This document shows, piece after piece, positions 1 through 11,782 of a stretch of 64,000 nucleotides of DNA (its first letter is position 1; the number at the start of each line of letters is the position of its first letter). Source of the DNA: Acanthochromis polyacanthus (taxonomy: Eukaryota; Chordata; Actinopteri; Pomacentridae); NCBI RefSeq assembly GCF_021347895.1, contig NC_067135.1, forward strand, positions 23,447,847 through 23,511,846, in the 5' to 3' direction. A program made the position numbers and the translations under genes. The notes beneath the pieces were generated by a model, which saw only the letters and a list, made by a program, of their open reading frames with translations, ran no database searches and was not told the DNA's origin.

Positions 1-104
1 TGGAAAGCCCCCGTCTCATCAGGCTGTGGTGGGTCACTGGGTCCTCCAGCCCCTGGAGTGGAGCAGCCCTCTGCTGCTGCCTCCTGTGCCTCTCTGGATG
101 CCAT
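1..104 (-). CDS. Partial ORF leaving the window (unknown; retroelement gag or first exon)
   Basis: The minus strand is open from an ATG at 104 down to the window edge (34 codons). The peptide is rich in Ala, Gly, Pro and Glu (it starts MASREAQEAAAEGC) and has no recognisable domain. A TATAAA-type box lies about 310 bases upstream on the same strand, so this could be the start of a gag-like ORF after an LTR leader, or the first exon of a cellular gene. I cannot tell which from 34 residues. The ATG context (CCCATGG) is good. Confidence 0.3.
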   Translation of the reverse strand, partial: MASREAQEAAAEGCSTPGAGGPSDPPQPDETGAF

Positions 105-600
105 GGGTGCTTGCCTCTCTTCATCTGTTTGGAAAACTGCAGACCTCTCAGGACTCTCCGTCTGGCAGAGTGTGGTCTTCGCTTGTTGAACAAAGTTAGA
201 ACAACTTTGCTTCCAACGATGTTCTCAGCGATCTCTGGAGCCTAAGTCCTGCGTTGTCTTCACGTCTCTTGGGCAAAAGGGTCCGGTGTCGACTCTTCAG
301 AACTTTGGCGATGCTCTCCGGCAGCTCCGGCGAGCAGCATCTCTTGCAGCTCCGGCGAGCAGCATCACTCCCCTCCGGGGGAGAACTCCCAATTCAGTGT
401 CTGTGTCTCTGGGTTTTATACCCTAGCTCGACTTCAGCTTAGCACATACACATTTTCACACACAATTCTAACTAGTAGGTACGCCCAGGTAATTAATTCA
501 TAGGTTTAAGACACAACCTTCTTCCTATCACGCATACATCATTCTTTCCATCTTTTCTGTTAACACATCCACTTGTTACACACACTTCAGTTGTCATGAC
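105..600 (-). promoter_or_regulatory. Candidate TATA promoter and transcribed leader (possible LTR)
   Basis: Read on the minus strand, GGTATAAAACCC lies at about 411-422 and is followed by a GC-rich leader of roughly 290 bases ending at the ATG at 104. The leader holds a short direct duplication of AGCTCCGGCGAGCAGCATC (around 321-366). A TATA box, a moderate leader and an open frame are what an LTR plus gag start would look like, but no primer-binding site or second LTR is visible. The LTR reading is inference only. Confidence 0.3.
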
Positions 601-3119
601 AATGTAGGCCTGAGCCCATCCTGTCATCCTGTGGAAACTCCAAGTTCCTCATTTCTGAGGAGACTTCTGCTTTTCCCATCCTGTCTGCATACAGCTCAGA
701 ACAGCACAGATTACTTCAAGTCAAAACTCACTTTGTTACACTGAATCACTTCTTTAAATCATTTTTCTTAGCATGATCAAATAACTTATTTTAAATCATT
801 CTCTTCTATAGCAATCATCATTTCCAGAATATATATCAGCCTATTAAAATCATTCTTGCATCAAGCATAAGCATAATCATGTGGTTAACTTATATAGTTT
901 CTCATTTTAACTTTTCATTGGTTTGCTTAAAGCTTTTATTTAGGTGGTGGTTGCTCCTGGGATCTCAAATAACTAGGCCCCACTTGACAAAATCTAAAAC
1001 AATCCCAAACAAAATAGAATACAAATATTGTAGTAAATGTACGTTGGGTTTAACTTTACATTGCAAAGTTGAGTGTTACACCCATGTGTGGTTTGCTATC
1101 TCCAGTAATGCTAACTTGCGAACATTGCATTCTTCATTTCTGTTGTAGAGATTCAGAGAACTGAGAGGTCTGGAGTTTTTATTTTTTCCTCCACTGAATA
1201 CAACAGTGTAAAAGATCAGAATATGCACATTTAAGGCTTTAGTTGCCCTCAAACAGCCCTCAAATTCCTGCTGTGAAAAAAACCCAGCTGCCTTATGTGT
1301 TCAGAAACCAGAATATTGGATAAATATTGGCACTGCTTAATGAAAATGAATGCAGCAACTGCTGAACTGAACATAGAAGTAGAATAGAGAAGTACAGTTG
1401 ACAGTTTGGTCAAAGAGCTGCTTGTATTTGGCTGCTAACAGCTAACGTAGCCTCTAGCCTGCAGCAGAAATTAGCATGGAGCTGTAGGATGAAGCTTGTT
1501 CTCTCTAACTTTCCAGCCCCTACATTATTCGTTGTCTTGTAGCCTTCATCCTCAACTAACGCTGACTCATGGGGCATCATCTGACTTCCTACAGCTCGCT
1601 CTGGAGCCATCAAAGGCTTCATACAACTCTGTTCACATATGCAGCGGCGCTTTTTAAGAGCAGATGTGTGAATTTAGAGGGGTTCGATTCAAAGAGAACA
1701 TGAACTTCATAGCAATCCAGCCAACAATTGCTGAGATAATAGTTGTAATAGATAGTAGTAGTTTGAAAAAAGCCCAAGAAGGAAGGGGAAAAGAAAAGTC
1801 AGAGGTCAGTAGAATTCATTGGAGTCTATTTGTTTGCTTGATATATTTGAGACTGGATGAAACTGGAGCACCATCCAGAGAAATGTGAATGATGTGAAGA
1901 AAAAAAACACGCATAGAAGAAATGATGCAAAAAATCAAGGCAAATAAGAAATTACTCAAGGGTGAGAGGAAAGCAGCAATACAAGGAAGGTGGCAGACGA
2001 AATGAAGCACAAAGGAAGAGGGAAGAGAAAAAGGAATGAAGATGGTGGATAAGAAAGAACTCAAGCAGAAAAAAAAAGACTGATGGGTGAAAAGGCCAAT
2101 TAGACACAGGCAGTGAGAATGAATATCAGTAAAATAGAAGCTTGAACTGTCAGGCCTGACACAATAATGGGTAATGATCGCAGCGGAATATTGAATCGGC
2201 ATTGAAGCTCACTGCAGGCAATAAGATGGAGGACAGAGGGGGAGAATTTAGAAGAAGGAACGTGTGGTGGGTTTGGATTTGTGGTTGAATGGAGGTTAAA
2301 TGTGTGCAGCTTTCATCTGACCTCCACACCACTGTGTTTGGATCTTGTGTCTGTTTGTGTGTTGGAGCCATCATAAATCGGTTAAAACCTCCCCCAGAGC
2401 TGAAAGTCCTGATGAAAAATTGTCTGTCCTTCCATTTTCAAAGGTAAAGTTTTGAGTGATGTTTGAGATAAGCTGTTGGAACTGAATATCCCCAATAACA
2501 CTGCAGTGATATCAGGTGTTTCTCCTTGGACTGTAGTGCTGAATGGATGAACAATTGAAGAAGCTTCACACCATGTAGACCAAATCCTCAGGCAGCCACA
2601 GTAGAAGCCCTACAATATTTAGGTCATTTGTACCCTCTGCAAATGACCCATCAACCCAGTCTCATTCCCAAGCTTCAAATGCTGCCATTTAGTCAGATGG
2701 GAGGTTTTCCAGTTCAAAAACGCCCCATGAGCAGTTTTGATCAAGTTTAGGTTCAGGGAAAGATCACGGTTTAGCTTAAAACACACCCTTGAGTAACTTT
2801 ACGAGGCAAACTTTTTGTAACTAGAAAAGTGGCAACAGTAACGACACCAGCAGGGGACCTAGTGGTTTATCAGGCTGCCTTACATGTAAAAAAATTAAAC
2901 TAAAGGGTATTAAATGTGGTCAGATTTAATGCTCAGGAGTCCTAAAGGGGAAGTATATGACGAGTTTGGAGTGACATCAGCTTCGATCCACAGGAGTCTA
3001 TTCAGAATTGGCAGCCGTGGTAGTGTAACATTGAAATTAGAATGATAGTACGGATTAAAAACAACATTTAGGCAATCATCAAGGTTTTTGTTAAAATACA
3101 GCACATTTACTGTCATTGT
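601..3119. other. No recognised feature
   Basis: AT-rich unique-looking sequence. The small open frames here have no domain, splice-site or codon-use support. A purine-rich stretch (about 1750-2120) explains the low-complexity ORF on the opposite strand. Confidence 0.5.
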
Positions 3120-4790
3120 TACAATAGTAGACTCAATGTTAATTTAAAGAAAATCTGACTTTTCGTCTCTTGTTTGATCTGTCCACCCCAACCTCCACCC
3201 TTAGTGGACTACAACGTCCCACTTCCTCAATAGACAGGAAAAACTTAATGGCCAGAATGTGACTTCCTGTAGGTTTCAAACAATGAAGTTTAGGATTATT
3301 TTGTGATGTTCTCGAACCTGCAGAAAGTACACAAACCAAAATATGACTCTAAAATCGTCAAATAAACGTCATTTTTTGAATGAATGTAACCAGTGAAGTT
3401 GTAAAAATATGAAAAATGACAACAGAAAGCATACAAACATGTCAAAAAGCAGATTTTCAGTCTCTTGTGTTGAAGTTGAAGTGTTTTGTTGGCCAATCCA
3501 CCCACTCCAACCTCCTCCCTTAGTGCACTACATCATCTTGGTTTCTCCATTGCTTCCATCAGGATTTTGACAGATGGTATAAACTTAATCAATCAGAATG
3601 CGTCTTCCTGGAGGTTGCAAATAATGATGTTTATGATATTTTATGATGTCCTTGAACCTGGAGGGAGTCTGAAAACCAAAAAATGAGTCTGAAATCTTAA
3701 ACAGGCCATTTTTCAATAGAATACACCCAGTGGAGTTCTCAGAATATGAAAACTGACAACAGAAAGCACACAGTTATGTCAAAATGCTGACTTCGGGTCT
3801 CGTGTTTAAATTGAGTGCTTTGTTGGTCGATTTTGTTCATTTATTTTTTTATTTGTTTGATCACGGAGCATGTAAATAACATAGAACACATCAGATGATG
3901 ATGTCGATCCATCCGCCCCAAGCTCCTCTCTTAAGATAAGATAAGATAGACTTTATTAATCTCACAAAGGAGAAATTTAACATTACAGGGCTCTTAGAAA
4001 CAAAAACAAAAACAAAAAACAGGAGTGCAAAAGTCACGAAAGTGCAAGAACAAGATAATAAATATTGCACATAATAACAACTACACAGTAGTGTTATACA
4101 GTCTGATGGCAGTGGGGATGAAGGACCTGCGGTAGCGCTCCTTCTTGCACTGAGGGTGTCTGAGTCTCGTGCTAAAGGAGCTGCTCAGCTCCACTACAGT
4201 CCGGTGCAGTGGGTGGGAGCTGTTGTCCATGATGGATGAGAGCTTGGTCAACATCCTCCTCTCACCCACATCCATCACAGAGTGGACTTAGTGGACTACA
4301 TCATCACACCTCCTCCATAGATGATTAAAACAAACTTAAATAGTCAGAATGTGTCTTCCTGTAGGTTGCAAACAAAATATGACTTTAAAGTCATCAAATC
4401 AAGCCCTTTTTTCAACAGAATGTACCCAGTGAAGATGTCAGAATATGAAAAATGATAGCAGAAAACATCCAAATATGATACAATTGTGTTTAATTTGAGT
4501 GTTTTGTTGGCCCATCCAACTTCGCTGACCTCCTCCCTTTGTGGACTACATCGTCTCATTTTCTCTATAGATGGTAAAAACGTAAATGGTCGGAATGTGT
4601 CGTCCTGTTGGTTGCAGATAATGATTCATGTTCTCAAACATGCAGAAAATGCAAAAGCCGAAATGTGACTTTAAAATCATCATATCAAGCCCATGTTTCG
4701 ACTGAATGTGCCCAGTGAAGTTCTAAGAATATTAAAAATGACAACAGAAAACACGCAAATATGTTACAGATTATCGCTCCCTGTTCTTTG
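3120..4790. repeat. Tandem array of ~320-bp units, four to five degenerate copies
   Basis: The phrases GTGGACTACATC (near 3203, 3524, 4290, 4541) and ATATGAAAAATGACAACAG (near 3408, 3746, 4443, 4728) recur in the same order about every 285-340 bases. The third unit is lengthened by inserted LINE sequence. The units also share the GTCAGAATGTG and CTTCCTGTAGGTTGCAAA phrases. Copies differ by many substitutions, so the array is old. Confidence 0.75.
3934..4287 (-). mobile_element. 3' fragment of a non-LTR retrotransposon (LINE)
   Basis: On the minus strand an open frame (4278 to 4081) reads like the C-terminal end of a fish LINE ORF2. It contains MLTKLSSIMDNSSHPLHRT and a following KKERYRRSFIPTAIRLYN motif, and ends in a short 3' UTR with a (TTATC)-type tail, seen on the plus strand as AAGATAAGATAAGATAG at 3934-3950. 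It lies inside one unit of the 320-bp array. A short CTTA duplication flanks it (3930-3933 and 4287-4290). It is strongly 5'-truncated, as is usual for LINE copies. Confidence 0.65.
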
Positions 4791-5384
4791 GCATTGAATT
4801 CAGGACTAGTGCTGCCAAAATCTTCTTAGTCTTTAACCCTCCCAGACACCTCTGGTGCTCTCTCAATCTTTATAAAGCGAAAGGCAAGTGGAGGGCAAAA
4901 GATCAAAGGTTGTAAAGAAAGACGGAAGGAGGGCGGAGATATAAATATCTGGAGCAGCAGAGAGAAAGAGCAGGATGTGTCACTCAACCCTCGAGTGCCG
5001 GCTTTTCAGTTCTTCTCCTCCACTTAAAATTTACTGGGAGGCATGGGGGGAGATGGAGGAGTATGTCGCTGCCCACTCAAGGGCAAAGAGCACCTTGACA
5101 GCCTTTCTAGCAGAAACACTAGTCATGTCAGCCTCTTCCTCTCTCTGGGTTCTCGGCCTCGTTCCTTTTGCTGTCAATTTATTTCTTGTCTCCCAAGAGA
5201 TCTCATATTCAAGAACCAGACTGCAACGGATCGTGTAAACATCAGTGTTTTCCCAACTACATTCAGAACTGAAAAAGAGCAACAAATAGCCTTTATAGAA
5301 GTTAAAATGGGTCAATTTAGCCATTCCAGATACAAACTGAGCAATAATGTGATTTTACCCAGTGAGGGATCAGTAAAGTTTATC
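4791..5384. other. No recognised feature
   Basis: Unique-looking sequence. Overlapping open frames on both strands here have no domain support, and I treat them as chance. Confidence 0.4.
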
Positions 5385-6180
5385 GTGTCTCGTCACATCG
5401 TGTCTTCTCATGTCACGTCTTGTCGTGGTCGTCACCCTTGTCTTGTCTTCATGTGCTTTGTCTTGTCTTCATGTGCTTTGTCTTTTCTTGTCATGTCCTG
5501 TCGTGTCTTGTCTTGTGTTCTGTTGTCTTGTCTTGTTGTGTCATGTCCTGTCATGTCTTGAAGTGTGTTGACGTCGTGTCTTGACTTGTCATGTTTTCTT
5601 GTCTTGTTGTCTTCAAGTACTTTCTCTTGTCATGTCCTGTCTTGTCATTATCGTCCTTGTCGTGTCTTGTCCTGCCGTGTCTTGTGTTCTGTGTGTCTTG
5701 TTGTGTCATGTCAGGTCGTGTCTTGATGTGTCTTGAAGCGTGTTGACGTTATCACTTGTCATTTTGACTTGTCGTTTTTTCTTGTCGTGTCTTTTCTTGT
5801 TTTCTTGTCATTTCATGTCTTGTCGTGTCTTGTCACATTGTTGTCTTGTCTTGTTGTGTCTGGTCTTGTTTCCATGTCATGTCTTCTCATGTCTTGTTGT
5901 GTCTTGTCTTCTTGTCGTGTCTTGTCTCATTTTGTCTTCTTGTCATGCCATATCTTGTTGTGTCGTGTCTTGGCGTGTGTTGATGCGTCTTGTCTTGCCA
6001 TGTCTCATCGTGTTCTGTCCTGTCCTATATTGGCGTGTTGACATGACATGTCTTGTCTTGTCGTGTCTCGATGTGTGGTGTCTTGTCATGTCATGTCCTG
6101 TTGTGTGTTGACGTGCTTCGTAGAGTCTTGTCTTGACATGTCGTGTCTTGTCGTCATCATCTTGTACTGTCATTGTCTTG
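5385..6180. repeat. Degenerate pentamer tract (TGTCN)n, ~0.8 kb
   Basis: The plus strand is built from TGTCT, TGTCA, TGTCG and TGTCC pentamers with occasional phase slips, for example CTTGTCATGTCCTGTCGTG. The pentamer phase makes frames that stay open on both strands and give Ser/Cys/Val/Leu-rich or Thr/Arg/His/Asp-rich translations. These are repeat artefacts, not genes. Confidence 0.9.
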
Positions 6181-7309
6181 ATGTTTTTTCAGGTTTCACT
6201 CTTCTTATTTAATACAATATTTTATAGTTTTGTCAGATTTTTGTTTGCATAACTTGCCTATGTGCTTATGAGCATTTTCCAAACTTTGTCTTTTGGGGAA
6301 GCTCACTTAGATCCAATAAATATCCAATAAAGAGCTTGAGTTTAGCTTTTAATTACTGTTTATTTGTATTGATAAGAATCAGAATAATATGATTAAGAAA
6401 ACAGATGTTCTTCTTCTTTGTTGTGTTCTTGTGGTTTTTGGCAGTTGATTTAGAGTTAGTAAAGTCTATTATATTGTTAATCCAGTAACGTGATTTAAAT
6501 CACCATCTCATGAATCAAGCAACAATAATAGGTTAATGTTATGCTTGATGACGAGTCTACAGAAAAAATAGAAATATGTGGTAAAAATAGCATATAGTCA
6601 ATATTTCAGAGTCCCACCAAACTTTCACACAACTTGTTTTCAGGGGAGCTCATGTCTTATTAAGAGGAGTCCAACTCCCTCTGGCTCCTCTGTAGTTTGC
6701 AGTCTGTACATGAGCTACAAAAAAAATAAATAGTTTCCTTGCAGTGGAGACAACACTTGGCAGGAATAACTTTATCCTTTGAGCAAACAAAGACTGTTTT
6801 CTTTCCTCCCAAGATGCCACAACATTGATACACTTTCTAAAACCCACATCAAGCCTCAAGAGTCAGTGAAACATAGAACGCCTGTGCAGATGGACACTTC
6901 ATGAAGAATTTATTAGTCGAATCATAGACTAAATATGAACTGGACTGAGTGGAGATGACTAAATGTACTGGATGTTTGAACACCTGTATGTTTTTGAATT
7001 AGTTCTGCATCACATAAAGACATTAAATTCAGTTTCAGTTTGTACCCAACATCCTTTGTGCATACAAAATCACTTGCACCGAGTTTTTAAAGTATTATTC
7101 AGTGTCCTGTTTCGAAACTATGATTATACAAAAAATGCAGAGTATGACTTGCATTCATACCTACTTGCATTTTTTCCGAATTGACAGTCTTTATGTTTCT
7201 CTGCAGTTTTCTGTTTATTTTGCCATTGAAGGTCTTTCTTGCCTTCAGAAAAGAAACTAATCTTTTTAACATGGAGGTCTATGAGGATTGACTTGTTTTA
7301 GGCATAGAC
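6181..7309. other. No recognised feature
   Basis: AT-rich sequence without convincing ORF, repeat or RNA signal. Confidence 0.45.
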
Positions 7310-7850
7310 TGTATATAAAGATGGACGTAGCATCTGGCTCCAAAAATGAAGCCCACCCAGAAGTGTCAAAAACTTGCAATATCACGCCGTCCGCTAGGGT
7401 TGGCTCCAAAAAGCTTTTGCTCCATAGACCCCAATTCATCACCGGAAAAATTTAAAATTTGATAGACTGATTTTCTACAGCTCAGGATTTTTTCCAGTTA
7501 GTTTTCATGGTCAAAATGAGAGATCAGGTGGCCGATCTTAAAATGAATCAATACTGAATTTTAAATAAATCGTTAAAGTTGGCTATACTTGATTGACAGT
7601 CTTGTCTGGAATGATTGACAGATCCTTTAGGGCGAGGCTTTCAGCAGTCTGGCTTCAGTCTGGCCCGCCCATAGACTGGTCCTGCCCCTAGTTGCTCTCC
7701 GGTCCAGCCTGTTTGATGACGCTTTTTACGTCACTGGCTCCAAAAAATCCAAAATAGCGACCAGGAAGTAGCAAAATCCAGGCTTCATTTTCTCGGCATT
7801 GAAACCAACGGGTGACGTCACGGTTAGTTCACGCCTGGTTTTAGGAGGGA
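7310..7850. repeat. Probable dispersed DNA-transposon-type repeat
   Basis: The segment opens with AGACTGTATATAAAGATGG, a phrase I associate with a common fish interspersed repeat. It contains GGCTCCAAAAA three times and closes with a CACGTCA/GACGTCACGG-rich end. No clear terminal inverted repeat or target duplication was found, so class and limits are uncertain. Confidence 0.4.
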
Positions 7851-8084
7851 GCCTCAAGTGGACATTCAGGGAACTGCAGTTTACGCACTTCAGAGAGACA
7901 TGGGTAGAACAAGCCCTTCCTTTTTTTTCTTGGCTGTTCCACTCATTTAAGACAAAAAAATACAACAATAGTAACAGTGGCAATGATGCTAAAGTAATTA
8001 GGTAATTTTGCAGGAACTGATGTTGCAAATACAAGTGAGACAGCAAATAATATAAATGTTATTGTTCAGATTTAAGTTTCTGAT

Positions 8085-8310
8085 GATCTTTCTGGAAAAT
8101 GGGAGAGAGTTATGCATTTTGATGGTATAAAGTGGTGGTATAGTCTTTAATTTCCTCAGCATCCTCCACAAAGTCTTCATCTCCACTCCCAGGACAGAAG
8201 CAGCTCTCCTGATGAGTTTGTTGAGTCTATTAGCATTGGATGCCTTCACCCTGACGACAAAACATCTGTAGCGTGGTTCAGCAGACATTAATGTGATTGA
8301 TTCTCCTGAA
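8085..8310 (-). mobile_element. LINE ORF2 C-terminal fragment, decayed
   Basis: On the minus strand the frame contains NRLNKLIRRAASVLGVEM followed by degraded sequence. This is the segment that in fish LINEs immediately precedes the MLTKLSSIMDN-type motif seen at 3934-4287, so both fragments probably belong to one LINE family. The longer open frame (8708-7998) is this fragment plus chance extension at both ends. Confidence 0.5.
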
Positions 8311-9324
8311 AAAAGAAGCTGTTTGCAAAACTTTTTCCTCAGACAGCCACATATGCCATCTTCTCTTTGAGAAGTTTCAAAAATCCAACATAGACTTGAA
8401 ATTCTCAAGAAAGGAGAGTCAAAGAATTGAAAAGGACAGAGCACCGAGTGAGTTTCAGTGACAGATGCGAAGTAAAGAAATGCGCAAACAAAAGGACATG
8501 GGTGCAAAACAAATGAAGTTTTCCAGACAGATCTGAAGAGGGGAAGCTGATAGCAGTGAGACGTGAAGTGAGTGACAGGTGGAAAACATGACAACAACAA
8601 AAATGATGGCAATAAAAGAGAACAAAGAGTGACAGAAGAACAGAGGAGGAGGATGAAATCATTGGGCTTCCTGTTGCCTGTTTGCAACACGTCGCTGTCT
8701 TTTAGCACACAAACAGGGGTTGTAATCCATCTTAATACCTCGGGTTAGAGGAGGATCATCTTATGGTTCGACATAATCACACCAACCATGGATGATGTTC
8801 TTAATGTTACCTAAACACTGAGTATCTTAGAACTCCAACGAAACATATCGCCTTTTAAATGTCATTTGCATGCAAACAGGATTGTGAGCTATATAAGTAA
8901 CATCTACCTGCCTTGTTTTGTATTCCACAGAAAAATAGACAGAAAACAATGAGTCATTAAAGACACACATTGAATCCATCTTCTATTTAAGGTAGAATTA
9001 GCATGAAAGAGCTGTTAGCCTTGTAGCTCGTCTGTGAGCAGATTTTCTCCACACATCGGTCTTCTGAAAGTCAAAGTACTTTTATCCTTGTGGTTTGTTT
9101 GGTGCAAGAGAAGAGAGAGAAAAAAAGCTTCTTTGAGAACAAATTGTACCACACACAAGCTCTCACAGATTTTCTTCCTTTCACTCGCTCACAGTTGATT
9201 TCCACTGAATAAAAGCCAAGGACCTCTCGTCTAACCTTGCGCTGAATCGAAGGTTGTGTAAGCCGGTGTGTGCGTCATCTGTACATTGTCCGTTTAACTC
9301 TGAAATTTTGTATTTTGTATTCCG
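8311..9324. other. No recognised feature
   Basis: No supported gene, repeat or RNA. Open frames here are short and lack domains. Confidence 0.4.
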
Positions 9325-9498
9325 GTATACTCTACTGTTTAAAAGTTTGGGGTCACTCATCTTTTCCATGAAAACTCACACTTTTGTTCATGTGCTAATA
9401 TAACTGCACAAGGGTTTTCTAATCATCAGTGAGTCTTTGAACACCATTAGCTAACACAATGTAGTATTAGCACACAGGAGTGCTGGTTGCAGAAATGG
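9325..9498 (+). mobile_element. MITE fragment (AAAGTTTGGGGTCAC family), left half
   Basis: Starts TACTCTACTGTTTAAAAG and continues with CATGAAAACTCACAC and CACCATTAGCTAACACAATG, matching the copies at 9923, 32341 and (inverted) 41030. It breaks off near 9498, where a different dispersed segment begins. The terminal TA and TACACTACC-type end suggest a Tc1/mariner-related non-autonomous element. Confidence 0.65.
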
Positions 9499-9504
9499 AA
9501 AAAT

Positions 9505-10215
9505 GACACCAGCCACCAAGGCACAAAATGTGTTATTTATTTGAGAACGCCATCAAACAGTGTCAGTGTTACACATCAGTGAACAATCTGCACACAGTTT
9601 TGGAGGTATATTAATAATAAACTGTTCTGAACGTCTTGTCTCAGATGTCAACGTGATTGATTTCTGAAAGAAAACTGCCCCAGAGTCAGTTCTGTGCCAG
9701 ATTTCTGTGGTTTCTCCTGTCAATCAAGTAACCTGGAGTTGCTTTTTTATTAGATTTAAAGAAGTTCTTTATAACTTCAGAAGAAAATATTGTCAAAGAA
9801 CAAGCTCCAAGTCGGGATTTTTCAGATTTAGTGTCAGAAATTTTAGATTTTTGTCAAATCCCAACAATTTCCAAGGTGCTTAGTGTAAGAAATGTTTTCC
9901 TTATTTAAGAGCTGTTGAAAAATACACTACCATTAACAAGTTTGGGGTCACCTAGACAATTTCATGTTTTCCATGAAAACTCACACTTTTATCCATGTGC
10001 TAACATAACTGCACAAGGGTTTTCGAATCATCAATGAGCCTTTCAACACCATTAGCTAACACAATGTAGCATTAGAACACAGGAGTGATGGCAGCTGGAA
10101 ATGTTCCTCTGTACCCCTATGGAGATATTCCATTAAAAATCAATACTCATTTACCACAATAACAATGTCTAGCCTGGATTTATCATTCATTTAATGTTTT
10201 TTTTTTTTTAATGCT
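9505..10215 (+). repeat. Dispersed ~0.7-kb repeat; right part is a MITE copy
   Basis: This segment aligns by eye over its whole length with 31960-32655 in the same orientation. Shared landmarks are GTGTTACACATCAG, CCTGTCAATCAAG, ACCTGGAGTTGCTTTTT and TCAGATTTAGTGTCAGAA. Its last ~290 bases (9923-10210) are a MITE copy with CCCCTATGGAGATATTCCA. The shared left part (9505-9920) therefore either belongs to a larger element or was co-duplicated with the MITE. Confidence 0.7.
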
Positions 10216-11021
10216 TTTCTGCATTTCTGCTGCTTGCTAGCAAAATATGCAACTGACTTTGTCTCTTTGGCTGCACATTGATGGCTAAATTAAATTCTTA
10301 TTAAATTCACTTTGAAACTGTTTTCATCCATTTACAATTAATAAAACAAAGGAAATCAGTTCTTCATAGAGATTTCACCCATCACTTAACTGAAGAATTG
10401 CCCATTAATTACAGTAAATTACTACACATGATTCAACAATTTGTGTACAGTTACACATTTCCCCTGTGTGTGCCATCTGTAATATAAATTTAAATAGAAT
10501 CACAAATTGTCACTGTTAGAAATTATGTCTGAAATATAATAGTCATCATTATCACTTTGTGACAAACTGTCTTTTAAACAGCAAAATTATATTATTCCAC
10601 AGATTTAATCAGTCTACAATATATGCCTCTGATTGTACAGATTTACATGTGGAAAATAAAGAAAAATTACAGGTACATTGACTTTACTGTCTATTAAAAT
10701 TAACTTTTTGTGATTTTTATTTAGAATTTTTTTAAATACATATTTTATTTAAACTCCCATTTGTCTTATCAGAATGGAGCTCCAACTGTTAAGTAGTCCT
10801 AGGTGTTTTATTGTTTTTCTTGCTGGTCTGTGATGACTTTGACTAAATGAAGACTCCAAAATGTCTTTAAAATTGTTTATTCTTGTTATAAATTCTTCTC
10901 ATGGTATTTTAGTCATTTTGCAGCAGATTAATTTCAGGTTATGCTTGTGTATTTTAGTAATATATTCTCTGAACAGGAAAATCACAGAAAGGAATATGTA
11001 TGTGTTTATAGGTAGAGATCA
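10216..11021. other. AT-rich spacer, nothing recognised
   Basis: Very AT-rich with short homopolymer runs. No ORF, repeat or RNA supported. Confidence 0.45.
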
Positions 11022-11029
11022 GGATGAAA

Positions 11030-11782
11030 CAACACGGTCTCACGGGGATTCGTGAAACTGTCACGTCAGTTTTTGTTTCGGTTTCGTGCACACCAACACG
11101 ATGTCGTCATGTTTTTCGTGCCGCTCACCACGAGCGAAACCCGCTGTGGTAATCACATCTGAAAGTGGTTTATACCGGCGGATTCATGACGATCTAAGCT
11201 GTCCATTGGCGTTTGCGGCCGCCGCTGCGGCCGCCAGACATTCTTTAAATTCCTATGCAAATTCGGCGGATTCATGACGATCTAAGCTGTTCATCGGCGT
11301 TTGCGGCCGCCGCCGCGGCCGCCATTGCGGCCGCCAGACATCCGGCCACAACAGCGGCCGGATCACATCTGAAAGTAGTTTATACCGGCGGATTCATGAC
11401 GCTTTAAGCTGTCCATCGGCGTTTGCGGCGGCTGCTGCTGTGGCCGGATGTCTGGCGGCCGCAATGGCGGCCGCGGTGGCGGCCGCAAACGCCGATGGAC
11501 AGCTTAAATCGTCATGAATCCGCCGAATTTGCATAGGAATTTAAAGAATGTCCGGCGGCCGAAGCGGCGGCCGAAGCGGCGGCCGCAGCGGCGGCCGCAA
11601 ACGCCGATGGACAGCTTAGATCGTCATGAATCCGCCGGTATAAACCACTTTCAGATGTGATTACCACAGCGGGTTTCGCTCGTGGTGAGCGGCACGAAAA
11701 ACATGACGACATCGTGTTGGTGCGCACGAAACCGAAACAAAAACTGACGTGACAGTTTCACGAATCCCCGTGAGACCGGGCT
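11030..11782. mobile_element. CpG-rich giant foldback element
   Basis: Two arms of roughly 320-350 bases are near-perfect reverse complements: 11030-11352 against 11436-11782. The termini read CGGTCTCACGGGGATTCGTG inward on both sides. Between them lies an ~80-base third copy of an arm segment. The inner arms are packed with GCGGCCGC and CGGCGG motifs, making the element far richer in CpG than its AT-rich surroundings. GGATGAAA directly flanks it (11022-11029 and 11783-11790), an apparent 8-bp target duplication. Eight-bp duplications occur in hAT and sometimes Mutator-type elements. No transposase is encoded, so it is non-autonomous. Matching 60-70-codon ORFs on opposite strands (11086-11277 and 11727-11512) are mirror images of the arms. 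Confidence 0.85.

Noticed and set aside
5043..6173. Long Ser/Cys/Leu-rich ORFs on plus and Thr/Arg/His-rich ORF on minus
   Set aside because: Products of the TGTCN pentamer tract; no domain or initiation evidence.
7998..8708. 236-codon minus-strand ORF
   Set aside because: Only a short stretch resembles LINE ORF2 C-terminus; the rest is chance extension with no domain.
11086..11727. Two near-identical 60-70-codon ORFs on opposite strands
   Set aside because: They are the mirror images forced by the palindrome arms; no sign of selection can be seen in one copy.
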